64,000 nt of DNA from Casuarius casuarius. Its lineage: Eukaryota > Chordata > Aves > Casuariiformes > Casuariidae. The notes under the pieces were generated by a model, which was given only the letters and a program-made list of their open reading frames with translations, searched no databases and was not told the DNA's origin. The stretch is from contig PTFA01000024.1 in the NCBI GenBank assembly GCA_003342895.1, forward strand, positions 2,064,932-2,128,931, in the 5' to 3' direction. Positions within the stretch are counted from its first letter, which is position 1; every line of letters starts with the position of its first letter. Position numbers and translations under genes: made by a program. Below, in pieces: positions 13,282-28,126 of the stretch.

Positions 13282-16200
13282 GTAAAATTAATTGTGGTTC
13301 CAATACTCTTTTTTCAAGTGTAAGCATACTTTAGAACGCACCAGCAAAATCCTGTTACACGTTTGCTTGATTTACCTGTGAATAAATGCCTGCGAGAAAG
13401 GTAGCCTCACGCAACTTCATACCCTTGACTCTAAGCAGGGATATTAACTAGGTTTCAGGAGTCTATAGAAATTAATTTGTAAACATGTTCTTAAGGCTTA
13501 TGCTGAGGCATTAGATGATTGACCAAATAGAGAGGGCTGTTGTAATTACCTGCCATATTGTGTCTCAGGTGGCTGCCATGAAAAGAATTTCAGTTTTTAA
13601 AGTACTATACCACATTTGGTGTCTATGTATAAATCTAAAGAATCTGAATATCTTTGTTTTAGATAGTTAAATCTAACGCATGACAACATAAGGATACTCA
13701 CTTTTTAAGTAGCTCTGAGTGTTAGTGATTTTTTTAAAGCAGACGGTAATGGCAAAATTTCTAGTAATTTGTTGGTTAGATTAAATTTATGTTATACTTT
13801 GTCACACTTGAACCGTAGATCCAATTTCTATTCTTGGTTCTGTAAGTTTTCTCATTGACAAATGTGCATCTTTACTGCAAAATGTGATTCCAGTTATGTG
13901 GTGCAACTTCCTAAAGTAGAACAATTTCAGTGTTTTACGTGAGAAGCACGTGTGAGACAGAAGAAATGCAAGATTAGTTTTTAGCTTTCTTAATTATGAT
14001 ACAGATATTTCTTAGTATGGATCCACTGTTACAGTAAAGTCAACCGTTATACTTAGCAAAAATGACAGCTTCGTTAGCATGAAGAACTTGACCTGCCTTC
14101 TGCCTTATCGTTAGCAGTCTCAGCAAGATGAGAACATGTTGAAGTCTAAAAAGCTCTGCAATGCTGGCCAGACTTTCCTCTTGGATTTTCTCTTTCATAA
14201 GAACATTAAATTTTGATAAGACCTTGGAATACAGTTTCTGCTCTCCTGGAACCCCATATAATGTAATCCTTTTTATCGTACTTCACCTTAAAGCTAGTTA
14301 GACTGCTACCTTGGCTATGCCTATTGGAAGGTTGTTCAGAACCTTACATTAATTTTCCATTACTTTCTATCCTTAACTAGATAGAAAAAATAGCATGAAT
14401 TTTTTAAAAATGGCATGTTTATTTTTGCATATCTCTAACTAGGTTCCTAGAGATCATCAATGTGGGATGCTGCCTCCCTCCTATGTGGGAGGAAGACTCA
14501 GTGCACTCCTCTTCCCAACCCTCTTCCCATTCCTGAAGCTCACAGATTATTTTAAACAGTTGTCCTCTGTTATGGGAATAAATTTAAATAACACAGTCAT
14601 TCCTGTCAGCAGCATTGCATGCTATAGCTGTTTTATCCACTCCACACTCAAGTACCCACCACTTTTGATGGCAAAAGGTCCACGTTTAATCTTTAACTGT
14701 GTCCAACAGGCTTGTTTACATGGCAAGTTAGTCCCATTCTGCTCTTTTGTTATGTCTGGACTTTTAAGACTGCAGACATGAAAGAAAATGATTTTTTATG
14801 TGACATTGCTTGGTTAAATTCTTGCCCAGAAAGGAGTTGCAGTTATTTCCTTTTTTTATGCAGGGCCACAGGCAATACCTGTCTGAGGAAGTAATTAATC
14901 ACATCTCAAACATTTCTACATCATAAGGATTTTGTATTTCCTTCAGAAAAAGAGAGACCCTTGTTCTTATATGACTCATTGCTATAGAATCACTTGCTAG
15001 TTTTCAGCATTCATGGTCTAGAAATGGTCTCATTTTGCTCCTCTTACTTTTGTGGCTACAAAATTCTCCAAGTAAGCAAAAATCCTTTGGTTCATATTTT
15101 CTGCTTCTTTGGTTTGAATCTTAACCTGCGTGTTTCTATATCATACCACAATTGCATGAAGCTTTTGTTTTAAGAATCATTGCACAGTTCTGTTTCAGAC
15201 TTCGTGCATACCATGAGACCCTTAAAAAGAATCCTACAGCTTCTTACATTACATCATCCTGCTTTTGTTTCTTGAGGAAAGTTTAGTTTAGTTAGTCTGA
15301 TTTGCTTTTGACCTCTATTCTTTCCTTTCTCCTTGATGGCAGAATTGATGCAAAATAGGCTTAAAAATAATAGTAAATAGGCCTTAATAGTGCCAAAAGT
15401 TAGATCTATTTTAGAAGAACTAAGTTTTTGATCAACGTCTCCTCCAGATCCTCCAGAATTCTTGGAAAATCATTCTGTCTCCAAAGAAGTAACAAGGTTA
15501 AGCAAGATATTATTAATCGTGCATTTAAAAAAGGTTGCACATCTCTTCTTTCAAGTGAAATTAGTCTTCTGAAGTTGATGGGATAGGACCCTGACTTTGC
15601 CAGGGCTATAAGGGGAATTTACTTTTACCCATTTCCTTTAAGTGAGCACCTGAAATGCCAGAACAAGGCTGCCTCTGAGCTCGGTTTCCCTGGGAACCAG
15701 CGTAGAGCAATGAGGTTTTGCTATAGAAGAACTTAGGTCTACTGGATACGTTGGAGTAAAAGTAAAGGGATTTGAAAACAAATTTCCTCCCACACCAGTG
15801 AATCGTTGCAAAGATGATCCTTTCCTCAGATCTTGATCTCAATCCAGTGATTGTTAGTGGCTTTCTGTTACAACAAACTCCTGGTTCCTAAAAAGTCTCT
15901 TTCCACCCACTCTGAGATGGGACTGTGTCAGCTCCCTACTCCTCTGCAGAGACATCACAAACAAACTAAAGAGATGTCAACTGTGTCACAAGTGGAAACC
16001 AGCTGTGTTGTTTTTGATAATGAGTACTGCTGGTGTGCGCAGTGTTACATAGAACATCAGAGAGGAATTCACTGCTCGCAATTTCATACTCTTAAAACAT
16101 GCCTAGGGAAGATATTAAAGGGTACGATACTGACTCTTCATACATGGATGAGCTGCCAGTAAAATCTTACATCAGAAATGCTGTTTGTTGGCAGAGGTGT

Positions 16201-16380
16201 TGGGGCTTTAATGGTTAAAGTAGTGCATGAGTAAGGGCAACTTGCAGTAGCTGAGACATTCAGTGAGGTGAGATGCTCTGGGAGACGCAATGCTTGAAGC
16301 CTCTGACCCTCAGTGTGTGGCTTCTCCACCAGTCAGTCCAGGAACTCTAGCTCCCTTGGAAAGGCTCCGTCTTTTCATAT

Positions 16381-16398
16381 CTCTCTCTCTCTCTCTCT
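16381..16398. repeat. (CT)9 microsatellite
   Basis: Nine CT units run into a T-rich stretch at 16399-16413, giving an 18-bp dinucleotide repeat within a longer pyrimidine tract. Confidence 0.9.
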
Positions 16399-18204
16399 TT
16401 TTTTCTTTTTTTTGACTGAATCAAGATCTTGAGCTCTTGTTCGACATACTTCTTTTTTCTAGTTGCAGGGTTTTTTTCTTGGTCAAGAAAAACACATACA
16501 ATAAAACCCACTTATGATTGGACTGTCTTGGTTACCTTGATTTGAAATGAGGTTATGTGTCAGGAATCATTCATATGTATTCCAGAGGTAGTGGCTTTTC
16601 ATCCGCACAACTGGTGACCCTAAGAACAGTGCACGCCCCAACTGCACTGTTGTGCCCCCCTGCCAAGATCTGTTCCTGAACGGGTCAGCAGCCTAGGACA
16701 GAAGGTAACTCTCTGTTCACAATCTCCTCTGTAAGCTCAGAAAGCAAGAAAGCAAGACCACGCTACCCAGTAGACTTAGAAAACTAGGCTAGGTGAGATG
16801 CTCAGCCCTTTAAATATGGGAAAATATTGCTCAAAAATAAGTTTCCTTCTGCTAAGAAGAGAGAGCTAACCTCGCTGTCTACACTGGTTTCGGAGACTGT
16901 GGGAGACCATGTTCAGATTGCGGCAATATTTCAATAGTAATTCTGCTTCATTCCTGAATTGGCTGTAATTTGTTCCAAAGCACATCTGAAGTGTCCAGCT
17001 GCTTGTTTTAAGTGAATGTGATCCAAATTGCTTTATTTTACATGCTTGTGGCTGCATTTTTGTACATTGAGATCACATATAATATGGAAGACCGGGTGCA
17101 ATAATGTGATTAAATTATGCTGTAAAGGTATCACCTCATCTGGAAACACTGTGTGGCGATATGTAGTTCAGTGCAGTTTCCTCAACTGCTCATGTGTATT
17201 TTGGGAGGGCTGCCAGCTTCCCTTCCATCTGCTAACCTGGCTCCAATATGTTGCTGCAGATTGCTCATCTTCATGTGTTGGTTAAATACAGGAGAGGGGT
17301 GAAGACTTGGGGACAGTGTTTAGGAAGAGGCGCTGTGCAGAAATTAGGATTCTTAGACATCTTTCTCCCCTCCTTATTAGGATGGCATTTCTCAGTGTTT
17401 TTCCAGAAACAGTTTATCTGTGGCAGGAATCACTTTACTGGACTCCAGGCACCAGCTAAGCTGTGATGTTTTGACCCATGTCTCCTAGAGTCTTGTACTT
17501 CTAGCGATATTGCTGTACACATCTCTAGAAAGAATGCTTTGAATTTTAGTAACTTTTACCTTTGTTTCCTTTTATGATTGCATTTGGTTCTTTTATAAAC
17601 CCAGAACACTGTGGCATGCTTTGATATTCTTTATATTCTGGCAATTGTCTGAATATTTTATACTTGTTACTGTATTCATAAGAAGCCATTCCTTGCACCA
17701 GTAAGTTTAACATTAATACGTTAATATTCTGCCATTCTATAGGCTAGACACACATTTCTCTGTGTGTGTAGAATTTTTCTTATTTATTAACAACAACAAA
17801 AAGTCTTATTATAGGAAATGATTTAATTTTCTCCTGATTGAAATATTATTACTTGAGCTACTTAAAATGTTTTCCAAAAAGAAAATCTTTTTTATTAGAA
17901 ATGAGATTTCATTAACCTGAAAAAAATGCCATTATTGAAGTCTGTCATTTGAAAAAACTGCAGTGAGGGATCTCATGTTCTTTTATTGATATCTCAGAAT
18001 GTGGTGAAAGGGTTATTCGAAGGCAAAAAAATAAAAAGGAACAGAGAAGGAGAATAAAAGACAAAGCAAGGGGTGAGGGAATAAAAATACCAAATTGCTT
18101 TTTAAACAAATGGTAATGTATGTTTTATTTTTTAATGGTTTTGAACATTGTATCAAAATACTTGGAGAGTTTTAACAGATGATTCTAAAAATGCTCTAAA
18201 TCAT

Positions 18205-18205
18205 N
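18205..18205. other. Ambiguous base (N)
   Basis: The only non-ACGT character in the window, inside intron 2. It is a single unresolved call rather than an assembly gap and affects no exon. Confidence 0.98.
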
Positions 18206-18654
18206 TGCAGTTATGCAGACAGAAGGTATTTCCTTCTTTTTAAGCAGCTGAGTTTAAAATTTTTAACATTTAAAGCTAACAGTGTTGCAAGTTGTGGTGT
18301 CTTCTGTAATCTTGAACAGATGGGTTTATGGAATTTTTTTGATTCTTTGATTTAAAATTATTTAAATATATATATGTCTTATCTAGAAAGATGTGTTCTA
18401 AAAGATGATTAAATACAAGCGTAATTATTATTGTTACTTCCTCTGAAGAATTTGTTTGTATTTTCATGTATCCAGCAATTTAAGACTCAAACTTTCCATC
18501 CCTTTCTCAGAAATTAGATATTTTATATGTTTGTTTCCCTTATGTGGTACAGGAAGAAAAGGGAATCAACCGTTCCGCAAAAAGGCACAATTATCTCATT
18601 CCCATAGCAGGGTGGGAACATGGGAAGACATGTAACTTGGAATAGTATCCGACA

Positions 18655-18826
18655 GATTTACCACTTAGTCAATGTGTAAATTTGGCAAGTCACTTAAGCA
18701 CTCTTTGCTTTGATTTCCACGTTTGGAAATTAAGGTTGGTGATATTTTCCCATCTCATGAGACTCTAACATTCATAAATCATTTAGAAGTTCCCAGATAA
18801 AGAGTTACAAATTTTTAATAAGTACT
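18655..18826 (+). mobile_element. MIR/CORE-SINE-like fragment
   Basis: The segment GGCAAGTCACTTAAGCACTC, followed by a T-rich segment with TTCCACGTTTGGAAATTAAG, parallels the MIR core (gggcaagtcacttaacctct ... cccatctgtaaaatgggg). The downstream part, ATTTAGAAGTTCCCAGATAA, resembles the tail seen in sauropsid CORE-SINEs. It is diverged and lacks the tRNA-derived 5' end. Confidence 0.55.
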
Positions 18827-20768
18827 ATGAACATATTCAGGGAGACCATCTTGAAGCTGTTTTGAAAATCAGTAATGCATAATTATTTTTGAAAATCAAT
18901 AAAGGCAAAAAGGAACAAAAAGAAGAATAGAAATCAAAACTCAAAGCAAAATCAGATAAGCCAGAATTAATTTGATTCAAAGTAGCTAAAGAGATTTTAA
19001 AAGAATTTTTTTTAGAGGAGAGATCCAACTTGTAAATCACAACTAGGATCTTAAAAAAACAGAAGCAGGAACAATCGGTTTGTATTGTGTTTATGCTATG
19101 CTTAGCACAGAAGGTTTGAACTTATAACTTGGACTTCTAAGTGCCAGAATAATAGAAATAAAACTAAGAAAAATAACATGCGTCTGGGGACACAGTGACA
19201 GTTGCATCCTTTATGTTTTTAGCTTAATACCTGTACTTGTGCATATGACAATAATTCGACATTCTTATCACATGTGGGAAAATTTTATTGTTATGTTCTT
19301 GCCAAAACGCACAAAATGGCCTTTTCCTCTTAATCTGAATTTGCTGTGGAATTCTGTTTGATATATTTATATCAAATTTATTCCATTTTAAAACATGAAG
19401 GACTGGCAACCTAACAAAGGCATTTCAAAGTAGGAAAGAGTTTTGCCAACGTTAATGTCAGTTATTTCCCTAAACTACTTTATTCATAGGGTACATTAGG
19501 GTATCATACTGTAACATAATATATAGATTAAGTTGTATTATGCTTTCATAACATCTTGACAGAACAGTTTTTACTCTGTTCAAGCAAAACAAACTGTTAG
19601 TATCATTCGTAAGCTATGCTGGAAACCATAACAAGAGAAATTTAATTTAGAGCACCTCTGCCCACAGCAAATGCAGAAATATCCATCAGAGGGCTTTTCC
19701 CTTTGAAATTCTTTAAGTATACAGACGTCCAAGCCAAAGACCACTGAAGGCAAAGGGAGTGTTTTCCCTTATTTCAGGGGGCTGTGGAACAAAGGCCACC
19801 ACAGAAAAGAGTCTTTAACAATAATCGTTATATAACAGAGAAAACTGCTGTCCATTATACTCAGATTAAGAACAAAATCTTTGAATATCCATATCCCAAA
19901 GGAAGTATAATTTTTTGTAATTTTTAGTAATACTATTTAAACATAGTGAGCCCAAACCATCTTAAAGAGAGTATTTATTCTATGTTTCATAGGTATCTCA
20001 GTAACAAAACAGACTAATAAATCTGTTCCAGATTTTAAAAAATCCAGTTGTTTGGTACAAAATACAGGACACAATACAGGACTTGAGTTAAATAGAATAC
20101 AAGTTCTAGGGCTTTAATGTTTCATTTTCCTCTATATCTGGCCAAATGGATATTTATTAAGACAGAAGGAGATGCATTGCAAAAGTTTGCTTTGTGTGTT
20201 GTTGGGTATTCCTGAGGTGCCCAAGTCAGTGTAGGAAACAGCTTGTTCTTACCCCAAATCATTGCATCAAACTGGAACCCACACAATATTTGTGGCGTGC
20301 CATGCATCATAAAAAGCAACTGCTCATTATCGCCACAGAAATTAAATAAGGAAAACATTCTTTAAGAATACAGTTGGTTAAATTTTCCACTTTGTTTGAA
20401 AGATTTGCAATTATGGGTTATCTAAAGTGGACTCCAAATAACAGGGCAGCTTAACAAATGGCTGGCCGCTCTGTCGCACAGCTACTTCAGATTTAGTAAG
20501 TATATAAACACCAGACTTGGGTATCGTTTCTCGAAGAGGAAATGAAAGTCCCAAACAAAGCCTGTGCACTTCAGGGTATTGGCCCAGGCAGCGGATAGGT
20601 AGCGTGTTGCGCTAATGTTTCTGAACTTCTCTGCCGAACTTTGAAGAAAACACTAGTGCTTCAAAGTTCAGCAGGTTAAAATATTTATTCCTCGATTTGT
20701 AATAACAGGGTAATTTAAAATACTGCAGAAAATGCCTGTAAAATTGGCAGGAGAAATAATGAACTAAA

Positions 20769-20851
20769 GCCAAATCCTGACCTGCAGGAAATGGATTCAG
20801 TTACACTGACTCCAGGGGAAGTGCATCTAATCACACGGGACTGAATTTGGC
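20769..20851. repeat. 83-bp MITE-like inverted-repeat element
   Basis: The termini GCCAAATCCTGAC (20769-20781) and GACTGAATTTGGC (20839-20851) are inverted repeats matching at 10 of 13 positions. The interior has GATTCAGTTACACTGACTCC, a motif shared by old short repeats in bird and turtle genomes as I recall them. No target-site duplication was established. Confidence 0.4.
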
Positions 20852-23290
20852 CATAAATCTCTGGCATTGCTTTCTGTGATAATAGTTTTGTTCTAGTTAT
20901 TAACAAGATCTGATTCATAAATGCATGTGAAATATTTTGGATTGCTTCAAAGCTATGGGCCAAATTACTTCCTACAGTAACTCTAGTTTAATTGGAATAA
21001 CAGCGAGGCTTAACCTGGGGTTTGATCTTGAATTAATGATATTCCTTGGTCCTAATAAGTTAATTTAATAGCTATTTTCAGCTATCTTCCTCTTCTCTTC
21101 CTGGCCCTACTCTGTGGTTCAGCTTCACTGTTTGAGAATAAACTACAGATCATGAAAAAGTGACAAAACAAGTGGTTTTTTTTCTTTTTAACAATGAGTT
21201 ACAGGTGAAATAGTCAAGGAAACTGTTTTTCCACTTTGTAAGTAGGATGGGTCATGCTTCCTAATAGAAATGCTGATGTATGCAAATTGTTAACTTAAAT
21301 CAATAAGCTTTAGTAAATTGTTTCTATTCCACGTAATAACAAGGTAATATGCCGATTTGTGTTACCCAGAAGAACGTCATCTTATTAATTCTAATTCTAC
21401 AGCTGTAAAATTTGACTGTATAAACCACAATAAATAAGCATGACATTTCAGAAAACATTTGGGTACTCTTTCTGTATTTTTTTTTTTTTAGCCAGGTGTT
21501 GAAGGTCTTTGAAAAACAAATGTCTTTTGTGTTCTGTCAAAAGGTTTTAAATTCCACTGAAGGTTTGTAGCCTAAGAGCAGGGAAAACTGAGGTGAAGTT
21601 ACATACAGACTAATTTATGATTTTATGAGAAAAGAGGGCAGCAAAATATTTTTCCTGTAAATTTGCAATGTCGTATCGCTATCTTTAAGTGTTTTGGTTT
21701 TTACTTCATTTCCTATGTGCATACTAAATTTACACTTGCCTGCACTATATTTCCATATTGTCCATCAAAGCAGGATTTCTTCTGAAAGGCCACTTGTAGA
21801 CAACCGTGTAATACCCAGTAAGACCCAGATTTCCAGCAAAATGTGGGTTTCCCAGTTCACTGTATTCTGTTGCTGCTTCTACCACTTGCTCACCTCTCTA
21901 GTGCTGTACCTACCCATTACAGAGGAATTGAGGTTCATGGTCATGTCAAACACAGATCAAGGCAGAGCATCAATTTTCTCCAGGTATTTCAGCAATTAGA
22001 CTGAGAACGTCAACCATTACATTTCTGATGTTGGACTCCTGCACAGTAAAATGTTATTTCCTAGTTAAACAGCTGCCAAATAGTCTACCTGATGGGAAAT
22101 GGCACATGTGGACATGCATCAAAGCCTTACCAGTTGTAATGTATTGGTAGTATTTTGCATTTTTGGATCCAGATGACATAAAAATGCAGTGTAATGTAAA
22201 GTGTGGTTAATGCTCTGTGCCTAGTTAGTGTAAATTCATCCAAGCAAACCTATGAGCATGACAGCTGGATGCTATTCTTACTTGTTATGACTATCTCATT
22301 ATTATTTCAATAGAACAACATGCTTTCAAGCTTTCAACGTGTGATGAGAGTCAGTTGCAAGACTTCTAACACCACATTAAATTTAACAATAACTGATAAA
22401 AATTTTGATTGCTGCATTTTTTACAGTGTTCTTCCATTTGTTATCCCTTTTTTACCGCTTGAGATCACCAATACAGCATGCATGTTTTTGACAAGCCTTT
22501 AGCTTTCAACAGCTCACAAATTAGTAGCTTTTGGCTCCCATTTATAAAACTAAAACCCATGAAACCTGATTACTCAATATCCATACAGGCCTTTCTTTGT
22601 CCACTTTAGCTCTGTTTTGGCACTGGATGTAAAATATGGCAGCCTACAATCAAGTAAAAGTACCATCTGTATCACAGGTTACTTGTGCAATTTAGACATC
22701 CGTTCTTTAAATTTGTATATGAACTTTAAAATTGACTTGCAAGACAAACCTATCCAAATCAGCTTCATTTTAAGATTCTCTCATCAGATGAGTATCTGGC
22801 AAGGCAAATCAATAATATCTAAAAGTACCTTTTGCAATTTTAGCAATTTGTAAGACAAGCACATGCCTGTGTAAGAAGATTAAGTGGTAAAATTATAATG
22901 ATATCCTACTGTAGTTGCAACTGGATTGCTCTTTGTATGGAGTAAGAGTGGGTTTTTCTATTATGGCATAAACTCCTTCCCAAAAGACTTACAAACTAAC
23001 TAAAAAAAGTCACTGCAGGATAGGTGCCTGTGAAGGCAGTTAGAATTGTAATGGTATTAATTCATACTTCATAATGTGTGTATGTACCTGACTGCAAATA
23101 AACTTGACGTCAATCGTGAAAGACAAACTGGAGCGCGATGCTATCCTAGATGTAGGAGAATGAATGCTATTTCTTTGGAGTATATGTTTAAAGGAAAACT
23201 CAAATGGTTTCTGACACCAAGATCCGCTCATAAAAATGTGCCTCTGGGCAGCGCCTTGTCCCAGCCCAGCTGAAGTTTGATCTTTTCTGA

Positions 23291-24600
<1,310 letters not shown>

Positions 24601-24631
24601 GTCCAACCAACAGCCCAAATCACAACCTGCA
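24601..24631 (+). CDS. ROR2: ROR2 exon 4: 31-nt microexon, Ig-CRD linker
   Basis: This microexon encodes the linker GPTNSPNHNLQ, with the first Gly and last Gln codons split across introns (enters phase 1, leaves phase 2). It corresponds to the GPTHSPNHNFQ linker remembered from mammalian ROR2. The acceptor TTTATGTTTACAG and the consensus donor GTAAGT at 24632 are both strong. It is too short for routine open-frame detection. Its length is not a multiple of three, so skipping it would shift the frame before the Frizzled domain. Confidence 0.93.
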
Positions 24632-27600
24632 GTAAGTACTTTTTGGAAGTTACTTAATGAACTCTGACCAATTTTGTTCTGTAGGAATTTCATTTGTAAA
24701 CACAGCGCACACTGCCTGCGACCACCGTTTGCTAAAAATATTTAATTTGATCGAAAACTCTCAGAATGGCCGAAGCTGTCTCAGACAAGGATAGCATTGT
24801 GTTACAGTGGGTTTTGGTTTGATAGAAATTTCTTGAGCAACTTCTGCTTGCATATTTCATATTTTAGAAAAGCGAAATACCACAAAGTCATCATGTTTGA
24901 ACAGTAATCATTTACAGGGCAAGTATGAGCTGGACGAGCGGTTGAAAATGAACGGGTCAAATACTTATGTTGCTGCGGTTGTAAATTTACCTATGTCATA
25001 TTATTGTAACTGGAAAGGTCAGATAAAATGAGACTGGGATCCTGGTTTTGAGTGGTCAGTGTAATTTTGGTTGTTTCAGTGGTGACTTGGTGATTTTGGT
25101 TAGTTGCCTTGGCTCACATGCTGATCCAGTTATAAAGATGAAAATAGATCAGTTCTGTTTCATCATCGTTGCTTCTTGTGTTAGTATTAATTTAAATCCT
25201 GTGCGTTGCATAATTTCTTGAGATAGATTCTGCAGTAGCTCAGTTACCAGAATGAGGAGTCCTATCTGGGACCCTTGTATATGTTAGTTGTTTAAAATCA
25301 GTATTGGTGGTGGAAGCATTAAAAATAAGAGAAAAAGCAAATTCAAAAAGGCACATGGATGTTTTTCGGAAGTATCCTTTTGATCAGCGTTTGTGACCAC
25401 TGAACTCCCAATGGCTTGAATGGGAACAGAATTAGGCCAGTGATGAGTATTTTGAAAAGTCCTACTCAGAAATTTCACCTACTTTGAAACCTTAAACGCT
25501 TTAAATAACTGCAGTGTGGTGACTGGTGATCACTAATCTGTCCATCTCACATGTACTTCACACAATAGTCTTACATATATAAAAATTAATATCACATGGT
25601 ATACATTCCTGTATTTTTATATGCACAGAACATATAAATGAAGTTAAAGGATTTCAACATCATAGATTTTCATATTTTTCTTAAAATCCATTGCTAACTA
25701 CTGAGCATTTAAAAACAGCTCTTGGTATGACAGTGTACAAAAAAGTAATCATTTTTGTAACCACTAAAATCTTTCTTAAGGTCTTACAGCACATTACTTC
25801 AGAAAACTGTTACAAACCTGCTCTACAAATAGAAAAATAGTCAGATATCAGGAAGCTGTCTGATCTTTTACAAGGTCAGAAAGTGGGGACTGGTACAAGA
25901 GGAAGGAAACTAAAATATGCACAGTGAAGCATTCGCCTGCAGTTCAAAGCACACAGTCCTCAAATGCAGTTAAAGAGTAGTAAGTTGTGAGCACAAGGTG
26001 AGAAGCTAGCAACTCTAGTCCCAGTTTTTACATTGCTTCACTTTATGTTGTTAAGCAAAGAATTAATCTTCTTTCTCTTCCTCATATAATATTTCCCAAC
26101 CTTTTCTGCTGCACCAGGGATTACTTTATCAATGTATACAAATATCAATGTAAGTTTAAAAAAAAAATCGATAAAATGAAAAAAATAGCTATTTCTGTAT
26201 TGCATACACATAGAAAGGGAAGTGAATTAAAGTTTCAGAGCTATTGTTACTTCTGGCTTTTCCTAGCTTTTGACTGCTTGACAAAGCAACCTTTATCTTT
26301 TTGAAAATATAGATTAAAAGAAAGAAAGAAATAACTACAAAAAATCCTATCAAATTCCTATGTGGGGAAAAAATGGTGTACATGTCATTTGAGTCCGAAG
26401 CTAGTTGGGGATAATTACACCTCTAAAACTATCCTGTACCACTTGTTTCAGTAGTGTAACTGGAAGCAGTGGAAAGCTGTGCCATGGTCTTTTTGGAACT
26501 GTTATTAAAAGGTGAAATGAAGAATATCCTCGCTAGGAGAGACTGAAAGGAAAGCTGAAACTTGAGAAAAACAGGTTCAGGTCTGAGGTTCTAGTGAGAA
26601 GTCTTCTGGGATTTAGCGTATCAAGTTTTCAAGGGTTACACATCCTTCTGCTTCATTTTATCTCTGCTCCTGTTTCGATTTTTCGTGCATCTTCCTACTT
26701 ATCCAGGTTTTGTCCACCTTTCTCAAATTCCTGTCCTTCCTTCTGGCACTCTTTCTTTCGTTTTTAGTCTTTTCATGCCTCGCAGTTGTTCCCACCTTCC
26801 TCTGCTCTGTGCCTCCTGCCTATTCTTGCAAGTAAACTGCCATGATTTGGCAGCGGTGGTTTGGTTTGGTTTCAAGAACGGATTATGCTTTTTTACTGAA
26901 TATTTTGTATTAAATAGTGCAGGTCGAATTGTAAGCTCGAAAAGAGGAAAGGGGGAAAAGAGGACTGAAACTGCTAGTGGCTAGTAAGAGCGGAGCGCCG
27001 GAGGAACGGGTGGGAACAAAGGGCTCTTTCTCTCTGCCACCCGCCCAGCACAGCCGCGCGTTGAACCACCCGAGTGCCGTTTCTCTTGGCATTAGTGCTT
27101 CCCGAAAGATACGCTTCAGTGGAAGTGCTGAAACCTAAAACCATTGTATCTTAGCTTTAAACTATACCTAATGAATTTTTAAGGGATAAGAAACCTTTGC
27201 CTATGTAGATACCATCTCGCACGGCATTTTTATGTAATCCATGTGTTCTGCTGTGGGTTTCTAGGAATCATATAGCCATTAAGGATTGCCATAGATCAAA
27301 TGCCACATTATGCAGTCCGATTTGCCAGTGCATAAAAGGGCCCTGACTTTCAGATAATGAAGTTGAGAAATTTCCATAAAAATCTTTGAGTAAAAATTTA
27401 AAACCAAGTACATAGTTTTAAACCAGGGTACACTTGGTGGAGGATGGCTTTATTTTCTGTGAAGGTCTGTATCTGTAGACATCTCTAGGGATTTTTCTAT
27501 AGAAATGGAAAAATAAAAATCGATCCAAATTACTTTGGTTATCAAAAGTATTAAAATCATTGAAAGTGTTAAAAGCTAGTACAAATTGATTTACACAGGA

Positions 27601-28003
27601 AAGAGAATCAAAACAGTCACAAAACTAGGCTCTGATGAGCCTTTGCTGTCCAAAGGAACGTGGTGTCCGAAGGAGGTAGGGGACTGTTACACTAGAGGGC
27701 TGGCCAGCAGGTTGAACTCTTTCTCTCACTGCATAATGCCTTAACAGTTTGTATCATTAACACTTTCCACTTTTGCCTTTCTAAAGAAAGTGACGTGCTG
27801 TCCATTTGAAAAGGTATAAGTGTGTGGAAATAAAGTAACCGGGAAGCAAATATCAGAGAATGGTATTTTAACATAATTTAAAATCAAGTGATAGATGTTA
27901 CTGTCTTGGAGACTGAGAGTAGGAGGGCAGAAACAGCTGCCTTTCCTTCCAAAAGTGCTGTTCTTGCAAGATGATCTTATTCTAAAAGACCAGGTGTCTC
28001 CCG

Positions 28004-28126
28004 CTCTTATTTTTTCTCCCACTTATTTTTTCTCCCACTTATTTTTTCTCCCACTTATTTTTTCTCCCACTTATTTTTCTCCCACTTATTTTTCTCCCAC
28101 TTATTTTTCTCCCACTTATTTTTCTC
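28004..28126. repeat. Minisatellite, 16-bp then 15-bp units
   Basis: About eight tandem units. A variant first unit ends at 28020. Then three 16-bp units ACTTATTTTTTCTCCC occupy 28021-28068, three 15-bp units with one T fewer occupy 28069-28113, and a partial unit ends at about 28126. One strand is entirely pyrimidine-rich apart from two A per unit. The forward open frame through it (SPTYF repeats) is a by-product of the repeat. Confidence 0.95.

Noticed and set aside
14200..15420. Possible very old LINE sequence
   Set aside because: A few phrases recall antisense CR1, but no landmark motif or terminus could be fixed.
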